From NCBI GenBank assembly GCA_054601695.1, contig BAAHQB010000106.1, forward strand, positions 574,476 to 638,475: DNA of 64,000 bases, written 5' to 3'. The notes under the pieces were generated by a model, which saw nothing but the letters and a program-made list of their open reading frames with translations, had not been told where the DNA came from and did no database searches. Positions 1 through 64,000 of this stretch are shown here, piece by piece; the first letter of the stretch is position 1; each line of letters begins with the position of its first letter. This stretch comes from Amorphochlora amoebiformis (taxonomy: Eukaryota > Cercozoa > Chlorarachniophyceae). The translations under genes were made by a program, and so were the position numbers.

Positions 1-629
1 AATCATTGGTACTTACTAGACTTAACTAGTTAAACCAGTAAACTACTCTAGTACTCCCAAGTCATTGCAGATTTGTTTGAAATTATACTCCATGTCTAGA
101 CGTAGTCTAGGTAGTAATTAATATAATATTCTGCGCCTAGCGCTAGCTAGATCTAGAGATACCTAGATACATCTAGAAAGTTCTAGAAGTTGTGTTTTCT
201 ATCTACTAGCTATACCTAGAGACTACTAGACTAGATCTACTAGATCTAGACGCCTGTGTGACACACTTAATTAATGGGACGTCGAGCAAACCTTCTTACA
301 GTAAGTAGGCTCTAGTAGCTGAGAATATATCCGACTAGTCCGAAGCTGAAATTTAAATACAAGTCCAGCCCAATGAGTGCGTGTTGTATAATAGATTTTA
401 TTCTTGAAGTTGACACAGGTGTCTCGGGTACGCATATATCTAGCGACGTACCTATATATCTAGCGACCTCTAAACCTCCGTAACAATATTCTACAATCTA
501 ACCTAGATATATTCTAGATATTTGACTAGATTGATGCGCGCGATTCTTAGCTTTTGGGGCTTATTTAGCGTAAACTATCTGTCGGAAGGTCTCTAGGGTC
601 TAGAAGATGACTCTGGTTACTGGCGGTGT
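1..629. other. Intergenic unique sequence, CTAG-rich
   Basis: Unique sequence without TA microsatellite, lying beyond the last exon of the minus-strand gene that ends at 630. It is strikingly rich in the tetranucleotide CTAG (dozens of occurrences, often as tctaga or actag), far above chance for this length. No coding segment with splice sites is seen. It probably holds the 3' UTR and downstream flank of that gene; I see no clear polyadenylation signal. Confidence 0.6.
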
Positions 630-23643
<23,014 letters not shown>

Positions 23644-23649
23644 CTTCGG

Positions 23650-24000
23650 CTTGCGCGGGTAACGTTTACGGTAGGCCGCTACGGTTACAGTTAGGGTTAC
23701 TACGGTTACATTATGCCGCTACGGTTACAGTTAGCGTATCGTTAGCCGCTACGTAGTTGCAGCTAGGTAACGACATTCAGGAATGCCGCTACGGTTACTA
23801 TTAGGTTTGGCCAGTGAGCGCGCTACGGTTACTGTTAGCGTTTCAATAGGCCGCTACAGTTACTGTTAGCGTTTCAGATAGGCCGCTACGGTCACTGTTA
23901 GCGTTTCAGATAGGCCGCTACGGTTACTGTTAGCGTTTCAGATAGGCCGCTACGGTTACTGTTAGCGTTTCAGATAGGCCGCTACGGTTACGTTAGTAGG
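23650..24000. repeat. 32-bp minisatellite between the two minus-strand genes
   Basis: Degenerate, then near-perfect units of 32 bp beginning ggccgctacggttactgtta; the last five are almost identical. It fills the gap between the HACD stop codon and the start codon of the next gene, so it lies in the presumed promoter or 5' UTR. Confidence 0.85.
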
Positions 24001-24019
24001 GTTAGGGTTAGAGTTAGGG

Positions 24020-34378
<10,359 letters not shown>

Positions 34379-34769
34379 TTTCGCGCTAAAATATCGGAAA
34401 AAAAACAATTACACGCGGTTTCAGCGGATGGGGTACCATGTTTTTCAGGTTTGAAAATGGGGGAGGGTTCCGGATAGAGGGGAGGGAAGGAGTAGGGTAC
34501 GTCTCTTCTCGCAGAGTGACGTGTCCAAGGCCGTACGAAATCTTGAGTTTTTTTATTGAATTAGGCGGTATGTGTGACAGAAGAATATATCACGCCGTGA
34601 TATTCCGCTTTGTCGCATATTTACCGTGATTAGGCGCAACATCACGTCTTTGCATATTGAAATTCAATAAGCAAGATATCAGGATTTTGAAATCTTGATA
34701 TCTTGAATCTAATAGTTTTTATATAACATTATCTTACCTGGATATTCATTATTTGATATCAAGATATCT
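34379..34769. promoter_or_regulatory. Presumed divergent promoter region
   Basis: Unique sequence, without TA arrays, between the HACD start (minus) and the plus-strand gene. It lies head-to-head with both and includes an inverted repeat at 34672-34705 with related ATATCAAGATATC sequence near 34757-34771. No TATA box or initiator can be assigned with confidence. Confidence 0.45.
34672..34705. other. Near-perfect inverted repeat (hairpin or palindromic site)
   Basis: Two 16-base arms with one mismatch and a 2-base centre: caagatatcaggattt, tg, then aaatcttgatatcttg. A partial echo lies about 50 bases on. It could be a dimeric protein-binding site or a cruciform. Confidence 0.7.
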
Positions 34770-35012
34770 ATGTTCCGATATATATTGAAAGGGACTACCC
34801 GCAATGTTGGCGGGCGGAGTTCCGAGCAAGATGTTGTACAAAGGGGAGGTATTAAGGGGAAACAGCGGGAAATGGGGTTCGGGTCACGAGTGATGTATTT
34901 TTCTAATTTGTCGGCTCGGGATGTGTCGGAAAAGGGGGGGGGGAGGTTGGAGATTGGGTTCGAATTTAAAAGAAATATCTTTTTTTTGGACACGTGTTGT
35001 TACAATGGAAAA
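34770..35012 (+). CDS. Candidate first exon of the plus-strand SH3-like/charged-repeat gene
   Basis: An open frame from ATG at 34770 runs to GGA AAA followed by GTAGGG, a possible donor in phase 0, which is what the exon at 35275 needs. TA repeat starts soon after (about 35090), as expected for an intron. The translated sequence is otherwise unremarkable and its reverse complement is also open, so this is a guess from position and phase. Confidence 0.3.
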
Positions 35013-35088
35013 GTAGGGTCACATACAAATATATGCGTACATGCACGTCATATGAATAAGTAAATACACATATATTTAGATACATATA

Positions 35089-35156
<68 letters not shown>

Positions 35157-35213
35157 ATATATTGCTTACACACACACATTTACATACATATATATCTATA
35201 TATATATATTTAT

Positions 35214-35267
<54 letters not shown>

Positions 35268-35274
35268 TGAATAG

Positions 35275-38677
<3,403 letters not shown>

Positions 38678-38689
38678 TCTTAACCCAAA

Positions 38690-39660
38690 CCTCAACCTAC
38701 CCTAACCCTAACCCTAACCCCAAATCAACCTGACCCTAAGCTCCCATTCTAACCCTAACCCCAACCCTAACTTTAGCCCTAACCCTAGTTCAAACCCTAA
38801 CCCTAATCCCTAATCTAACCCTAACCGTAACGGTATCAGGCACCTTCCAAATGGGTAACTGGAGGCTCGATTAACATCAACTCAAACCTAACCCTAGGTA
38901 GGTTAGGGCTAGGGTTAGGGTTATGTTAGGGTTAGGGTTAGGGTTACGGTTAGGGTTAGGGTTAGGGCTAGGTTTAGGGTCAGAGTAAGGTTAGGGTTAG
39001 GGTTCGGGTTTAAGGTTAGGGTTAGGGTTAGTGGTTAGGGTTAGGTTTAGGGTTAGGGTTAGGGTTAGGATTGTTAGGGTTAGGGGTTACATTTGATGGT
39101 TGGGTTAGGGTTAGGGTTAGGATTAGGTTTAGGATTAGGGTTAGGATTAGGGTTAGACTGACAAATATCATCAAAATTTCGCCTAAATCTGACGCCACAC
39201 CTTCTAATCTTAACATATCCCAAAACTTAATTAACTCATCCTAACCCTAACCCTAATCCTAACCCTAACCCAAATCCTAACCCAACCCTAACCCTAACAA
39301 CCCTAAATCTTAACACTAATAGGTTTGTTGAAGCGACATATATGGTTTCACTCCGTGAGCCCCTAACCCTAACCCTAACCCTAACCCTAACCCTAATGTT
39401 AACCCTCTAACCCTAATCCTAACCCCCTAACACTAACCCTAATGTTAACAGGCTAACCCTAACCCTAACCCCCTAACCCTAACCCTAATGTTAACCCTCT
39501 AACCCTAACCCTAACCCCTACCCCTAACCCTAACCTAATCCTAGCCCTACCTAACCCTAACCCTACTTAAAAGTCAATCTGACAATTGTAACCTTAACCC
39601 TGACTCTAACCCTAACCTTAACCCTAACCCTAACCCTAACCCTAACCCTAACCCTAACCC
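38690..39660. repeat. Telomere-like tracts in both orientations
   Basis: Plus strand: CCCTAA-like to about 38850, then TTAGGG-like 38888-39160, then CCCTAA-like from 39240, with short unique interruptions. No exon with matching splice sites is seen. It is either intergenic or a long intron, depending on whether the two plus-strand exon groups are one gene. Confidence 0.9.
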
Positions 39661-39709
39661 TAACCTCCTTCATGGCAACCATGTTTATCTTTTTTTTTAT
39701 TGATTTTTA

Positions 39710-39784
<75 letters not shown>

Positions 39785-39830
39785 TGTATATTATACATAT
39801 ATATATATATATATATATGGTTATACATAG

Positions 39831-39874
39831 GGGGACTTTCGATTGTCTCCTGCCAGCCAGACTTTGTGGAAAAT
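39831..39874 (+). CDS. Candidate linking exon
   Basis: Forty-four bases between ATACATAG and GTAACCC. In phase 0 it reads [14 protein letters not shown] and leaves two bases. This fits a phase-0 donor at 38638 on one side and the exon at 41493 on the other, giving a single open chain through both plus-strand groups. The support is splice-site and phase fit only. Confidence 0.4.
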
Positions 39875-40129
39875 GTAACCCTAACCCTAACCCTAACCCT
39901 AACCCTAACCCTAACCCTAATCCTAGCACCAATTCCCAACCTAAACCCTAACTCTAACCATAACCATAACCCTAACACTAACCCTAACCCTAACCCTAAC
40001 CCTAACCCTAACCCTAACCCTGATTTTATGCGTTTGTCGATGTGATATGTATATGTTGATATATACGGATATGATACGTAAAGATACTTATTTACACATA
40101 TGTTGTATACATGCCCCTTTTGTACACAA

Positions 40130-40192
<63 letters not shown>

Positions 40193-40236
40193 CATACACA
40201 TATAATATATATATATACATATGTATATATGTATAC

Positions 40237-40271
<35 letters not shown>

Positions 40272-40930
40272 CTCAAAGTTCTGAATGTGGTGAGAAAAAA
40301 AAATCAAGCAACAGACCCGACGAAGCTTTAAAACCAGGCAACCCCTAACCCTAACCCTAACCCTAACGCTAACCCAACCCTAACCCTAACCCTAACTCAA
40401 CCCTAACCCTAACCCTAATTCCTTCTTCTACCCAACCCCGTTGCTAACTCTATCTTTAGAATGCCTAAACCCACGAACTCCCTATAACCCTAACCCTAAC
40501 CCTAACCCTAACCCTAACCCTAACCCTAACCCTAACCCTAACCCTAATCCTTCCCAAACCCTAACCCTAGCCTAACCCTAACCCCCTTCTAGCCTACTCA
40601 ACTTTAACCACCTCTACCCAAGTTACCTATAGCCTCTGGACGCCTAACCCTGACCTTAAACCAAAAATCATAATCCTAACCCTAACCCTAACCCTAACCC
40701 TAACCTAACCCTAATCCTAACCCTAACCTAAACTGTGACCCTAACCGTGGTCTAAAATAGGCGATTTTACTCAAATTCTTGCACCGGACTCTACCCCTCT
40801 CGTGAGGACCCTAATAATGAAATCTTAACCCTAATCTGAACCTAACCCTAACCCTAACCCTAACCCTAACCCTAACCCTAACCCTAACCCTAACCCTAAC
40901 CCTAACCTTAACCCTAACCCTACGGTTGTC
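39875..40930. repeat. CCCTAA-like tracts with short islands
   Basis: CCCTAA-like arrays (39875-40020 and 40343-40925) around a TA-rich stretch. An island near 40275-40345 (…cagacccgacgaagctttaa) and others near 40430 and 40600-40660 show no convincing exon. Confidence 0.85.
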
Positions 40931-41014
40931 ATTTCAGTCGTATACTGTGTGTGGGTTATCAGTAGATTCATATCTTTTTATATTTATTATAGTTATGTAT
41001 AAATATACATATAT

Positions 41015-41046
<32 letters not shown>

Positions 41047-41165
41047 ATATATATATATATATACATATGTGCGTGTGTGTATAATATATGTATAAATATT
41101 GCATATGTACATATATATATATATATATTATATATATATATATATTAATATAATAATATATATAT

Positions 41166-41211
<46 letters not shown>

Positions 41212-41343
41212 ATATATACATATGTGCATGTGTGTAGAATATATGTCAAAATCATATACATATATATATATATATATAATATATTATATTATATATATAT
41301 ATATATATGCGCATATACATAAAATAACAATGATGGATTTACA

Positions 41344-41375
<32 letters not shown>

Positions 41376-41492
41376 TATGTAATATATATATATACATGTA
41401 TATAAGGATATTTATACACATCTGTACATATATATATATACACATACATACATGCACACAAACGAAATTCTATCATATCAACCCCACCCTAG

Positions 41493-51134
<9,642 letters not shown>

Positions 51135-51950
51135 AGATCTCGAATTTCTAGAATTCCTCGAATTTCTCGAATTTCTGTGGAACTTCTCCAATTTTCTCGA
51201 ATTTCTCGAATTTCTAGAATTTAGCCCGCTCGCACCAGTAATGTACATCTCGATATCTGACGCTGATTAAGTAATGGAACTAACCTATGACTTCTAGTTT
51301 GCTAGCAGAACTCATTCTGATTGAATATCTGATAATAAGAAGATCCATCTGGAAGACTGAGATATTACTAGATTATGGGGTGTCGTCGCTGTCATCGGAT
51401 AATACAATCTAGATAATACTTATCATGTTTATAGTATATATATATATATATATAGTATATAGATATAAACTGTATATAGTGATGCGTACGTACGCAGACA
51501 TGTATATTATACGCTTACACATTATAATAAAATCACATCGAGAGTTGACTCTAGAATAGTAGTATCAATGATACTATCCATATTACTAGTATCTAGAGTG
51601 TATTACTAGATTACTACAATATAGACAACAGTATGAATATTCTACACCGCAAAGATAAGTTTCAAGTTTATCAATTCTAACGGAATTTTACAATACAACG
51701 AAAACAATACAGCTGGTCCTAGATTATCTCTTACGCTTACTATCGCAGACCCTGGGAACTTTCTGGAATTTCTAGAAATTTCCCATGCGCATATGTATGG
51801 TTTATATCCTACGAGTCAATCAATAAGATCCAGAACAATCTTTTTGAAGATAGTAAATGAAATTTTGATCTCGTTAGACAAAGATATGTGTTGATTTTTC
51901 GGGAGTGATGTTAGGATGCTTGGATTTTGAATTGTAAAAAAAAGGTTCTA
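51135..51950. other. Convergent intergenic gap, unique and CTAG-rich
   Basis: Unique sequence between the plus-strand stop (51134) and the minus-strand gene's 3' end. It begins with short repeats of gaatttctcgaatttctaga and is rich in CTAG, as is the gap at 1-629. One short TA tract occurs near 51436. It is presumably the 3' UTRs and termination region of both genes. Confidence 0.6.
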
Positions 51951-52118
51951 CAAGCCCATAATGGTGATGTCAGGATGCTTAGACTTTGATTTGAAAAAAA
52001 AGGTTTACAAGCCCATAATGGTGATGTCAGGATGCTTAGACTTTGATTTGAAAAAAAGGTTTTACAAGCCCATAATGGTGATGTCAGGATGCTTAGACTT
52101 TGATTTGTAAAAAAGGTT
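51940..52118 (-). repeat. Copies of a stop-codon region in the 3' flank
   Basis: Three to four units of about 60 bases (sharing acaagcccataatggtgatg) repeat the end of the last exon, including its TAA (sense GGCTTGTAA), beyond the stop. The pattern matches the 3'-edge arrays of internal exons, but here at the gene's end. Confidence 0.85.
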
Positions 52119-61380
<9,262 letters not shown>

Positions 61381-61453
61381 CTATATATATATATTTAGAT
61401 ATATATATATATATGTTTAAAAAGATGTATGCATGTATAATTGTATGTGTTGT

Positions 61454-61495
<42 letters not shown>

Positions 61496-61559
61496 TGTGT
61501 GCTGTTGGGAACGGAAGAATTGCTATTACGTGGTCAATTCCCTTACCTATGTATGTGTT

Positions 61560-61814
61560 TATATATATTTATTGTTAACGTATACCGGACCTACAAGCTT
61601 AACTAGACGTCAGATCGCTAGACTACCGTCATATTCGTAATCTACGCATGCGAATTAGCAATAGTCATCCGAGGGGAAGATCTTCCAAGGGAAGACCTTA
61701 GGTAGGGAAGGCCTTCTACGCGAGAATTTTCTTGTGAATTTAGTCATTATCATTTGCCATAATCCAAACGGACAACAGTCAATCGGACAACTACCACTGC
61801 TACGCTGACAGGTT
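61560..61814. other. Unique sequence upstream of the copia element
   Basis: Non-repetitive, with several CTAG motifs near 61597-61625. It may contain the element's 5' LTR or leader, or the flank of the minus-strand gene. I could not place LTR ends (TG…CA) or a primer-binding site. Confidence 0.4.
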
Positions 61815-63096
61815 ATGAGTTTCGAAGCGACACGTACTGCCCTACTCAAGTGGACTGCCAAGCTGAAGCTTACCAAGGAGGACGACTGGACCAAATATGC
61901 CAAGACGTCTCTATGATGGTGAAGGCACTTCATCTCGAGAACTGCATGAAGCTTGGGGCACGATCCATCATGGTTTGGAAGAATCCTGACGCTCTACGTC
62001 CACAGCATGTGGTTGAGATGAAGGAGGGGAAATGGGCAACGAATCTCGATGGGAAGAGGACGCGCATATAAAGTTGAGGATGCTACTGCATGCTACATTG
62101 GTGCTCACGGTGGGACGTAAGTATGAACATCTTACAACCGGGAGGGAGGATCCAGTGTACCTCTGGGCTCGTCTGCGCGCTGGCATCGAGGGTCCACGAC
62201 TGTTTAGGAGGATGAAGCTACAGAAGAAGTTGAATCGTCAGACGCTTGACGATTACAGCGGCGATTTCGGGAAGCTGGCTTCGGAGATCGAGGAGACGGC
62301 GGATGCACTCACCGGGCTGGGCAAGACCATGGACGACGAGGACAGGATCGTGGCGCTCATGATGGCTCTCCCGGAGGACGAGTACGGCTCTACACTCGAG
62401 AATATTGCACTGCACCCTACTACCTACCAAGCGGCGGTAACGGCGATCACTAGTGTGGCAGCAAGGAAGGCGGCTAACAACTATGAGACCAAGGTAAAGG
62501 ATATCGTGGCGGCCGGCCATGAGCATCAAGGGACCAAGAATCTCAAGGACATGTCTGCGAAGGATCTTGCGAAGATGAAGACTAGGATCGACAAGTTGAT
62601 GACCGCGAAGTCTGAGAGGCCGAAGGGAGCATCGAGGAAGTTCAGGGGCAAATGTTTCAAGTGCAACAAGAAGGGGCACATGAAGAAGGATTGTCCATTG
62701 CTCAACGAACAAGATGATGATGCGGCGATACTTGAGGATAGCAGCGAATCGGATTACAACTGGAGCGCGGTAGCAGGCAACTGGGGCGACGGATCGACTG
62801 CTGGATATCTGGTGCTCGACAGTGGATGCACGAGGAGCTGTTTCAAGGACAAGCGGTACTTCAAGACCTTCAGGGTGGTGAAGAATCATGCTTTCAAGCT
62901 AGGCAACGGCGAGACCCGAATGGAATCCAAGGGCTTTGGGGACGTTGAAGTGCCACTAAGGAATGGGAAAGTACTCAAGATGACCAATGTGGCATATTGC
63001 CCCGGAGCTGCGGCGAATACGTGGCTCAACGGCGGCTACGTGAAGATGGATATCGACTCAGGTTCGTGGGGGAGCAGGACGACATCTCGATTATGA
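61815..63096 (+). pseudogene. Copia gag with CCHC zinc knuckle, then protease start (frameshifted)
   Basis: ATG at 61815 begins MSFEATRTALLKWTAKL, a typical gag opening, but stops at 61914; the sequence continues in another frame and then in a third from about 62050. The third frame has a helical gag region, a CX2CX4HX4C knuckle (62653-62694, CFKCNKKGHMKKDC) that would bind RNA, and then LVLDSGCT (catalytic Asp at 62818), the aspartic protease motif. The frame is lost again near 63010. Confidence 0.85.
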
Positions 63097-63419
63097 AGGA
63101 TGGAGATGAGATTTGCAGGACTTCTGGGACCAAGAAGAGGCTGTTCCTCATCCCTGTGGCAAACGATGATAACCTTGGCGCATGGTTTGACGACAAGGCG
63201 AGGTGGAGGTCCTTATGGAAATGGCACCTGGCACTAGGACATACGCCAAGTAGGATCATCAAGAAGATGGAGAAGCTGGGAGTCGTGGCTGGATTGTCGA
63301 TTGCGGATGTCAAGGCGCATGTTAGGTTCTACGATACCATATTCAACTTCAAGGCTCGACGAGAAGATATATATATATCTCCTGAGAAGCGGAATGATAC
63401 ATATATATATCCTAAATGA
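63030..63419 (+). pseudogene. Copia GAG-pre-integrase remnant, integrase core deleted
   Basis: The frame reads FVGEQDDISIMKDGDEIC and then KWHLALGHTPSRIIKKMEKL. The His pair of the HHCC zinc site is present, but the following CxxC and the whole DDE core are absent. The sequence instead passes into two short (TA)n stretches near 63368 and 63404 and a stop at 63417. This is an internal deletion. Confidence 0.8.
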
Positions 63420-63611
63420 CTTTCTCCGACGACAAGGCTGCCGACGGAGAGGGGGAGAAGAATAATGCACCGGATATGGGGGAGTCTGACGACGACGACA
63501 ACGACGACAAGAAGAAACGGCACCTAGGCGTTCAACACGCACTCGGACGCAACGCACAGTATACGACGGACAGGGAGGAGCGAGATCCCAAGCGCTAAGG
63601 GCAACGTTGAA

Positions 63612-64000
63612 GTGGCTGCGGCGATGGAGGACTGTATGTTCGGTATAAGCGACGGCACCGAACCCAAGAACTGGGAGGAGGCGAGGCATCATCCTGCATG
63701 GGTGAAGGCAACCGATGAAGAGATAGAGGCACTGGAGAAGAACGGGACCTGGAAGATCATCGCACGACGACCTGAGATGAGGGTTGTTGGTGTTAGGACT
63801 CTCTACAAGCAGAAACTGAACAAGGATGGTGAACCTGGGCGCAAGAAGGCACGCGTGGTGGCGAAGGGATATACACAGTATGGGGTGAGCTTTAATGATC
63901 GATACGCCCCGACGCTGAGGATCGCCAGCTTAGGGCCATTCTGGCATTTTCACAAGTGAAGGGACGGAAGATATTGAGCGCGGACATCAACAACGCGTAC
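63612..64000 (+). pseudogene. Copia reverse transcriptase N-terminal part (frameshifted, truncated by window edge)
   Basis: Reads EEARHHPAWVKATDEEIEAL, then NGTWKII, YKQKLNKDGEP and KARVVAKGYTQ, the standard start of the copia RT domain. A one-base shift near 63925 produces a stop at 63957. In the restored frame the DNA continues to ADINNAY (catalytic Asp codon at 63983), RT motif A, at the edge. Confidence 0.9.

Larger units (their letters stand above)
61815..64000 (+). mobile_element. Decayed Ty1/copia LTR retrotransposon, runs off the window
   Basis: Gag-like, protease-like, pre-integrase-like and reverse-transcriptase-like segments follow in copia order on the plus strand. The frame changes at least four times: a TGA at 61914, a shift near 62035-62070, one near 63010-63030 and one near 63925. 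The integrase catalytic core is missing. Base composition is GC-richer than the surrounding introns. No LTR is defined, and the 3' part is outside the window. It lies opposite in strand to the neighbouring minus-strand gene. Confidence 0.93.

Noticed and set aside
38690-41000. A chromosome end (true telomere)
   Set aside because: Tracts are degenerate, in both orientations, interrupted by unique DNA and flanked by genes on both sides.
62218-62889. 223-residue minus-strand frame
   Set aside because: Shadow of the copia gag/protease region on the opposite strand.

Overview
The window is nuclear DNA of a eukaryote, probably a protist or microalga with (TTAGGG)-type telomeric repeats. The lineage is my inference; the sequence does not settle it. 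Introns are GT-AG and make up over 90% of each gene. They consist mainly of (TA)n microsatellite with short islands of normal sequence. Almost every island is an exon, or a partial copy of a neighbouring exon's edge. Long open frames through TA, TG, GA or TTAGGG repeats are not genes. I found the genes by pairing islands through splice sites and checking that reading phase carries from exon to exon.

Layout. 1-629 is unique CTAG-rich intergenic sequence. 630-23643 (minus) is a 27-exon gene for a protein of about 554 residues with a Rossmann-type GxGxxxG nucleotide-binding segment. 23644-24019 is a short spacer with a 32-bp minisatellite. 24020-34378 (minus) is a complete 12-exon, 218-codon 3-hydroxyacyl-CoA dehydratase (HACD/PHS1/PTPLA family) with its Tyr/Glu catalytic pair. 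34379 to about 35070 is a unique divergent promoter region. 35275-38677 (plus) holds exons for an SH3/Tudor-like segment followed by long KEPSD and PEK/EKDEKSRE charged repeats. 41493-51134 (plus) is a 14-exon chain of about 308 codons of unknown function. An exon at 39831-39874 could join these two plus-strand groups into one gene. 51135-52118 is a unique convergent gap. 52119-61380 (minus) is a 16-exon chain of about 303 codons, 5' incomplete, with a motif suggestive of a glycosyltransferase. From about 61815 to the right edge lies a decayed Ty1/copia retrotransposon on the plus strand.

Main observation. Introns appear to grow from the exon edges. Partial copies of an exon's 3' end with its donor site occur only in the downstream intron. 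Copies of its 5' end with the acceptor occur only in the upstream intron. They are separated by (TA)n and sit on the same strand as the exon. I saw this at more than 25 exons in all transcription units and no copy on the wrong side. Telomere-like tracts inside introns are mostly oriented with the C-rich (CCCTAA) strand as sense and often abut the 3' splice site, where they supply CTAAC branch-site-like motifs and pyrimidines. TA repeats are largely confined to introns, while intergenic gaps are ordinary unique sequence.

The HACD enzyme points to very-long-chain fatty-acid elongation at the ER. The other genes share architecture with it but no evident pathway.
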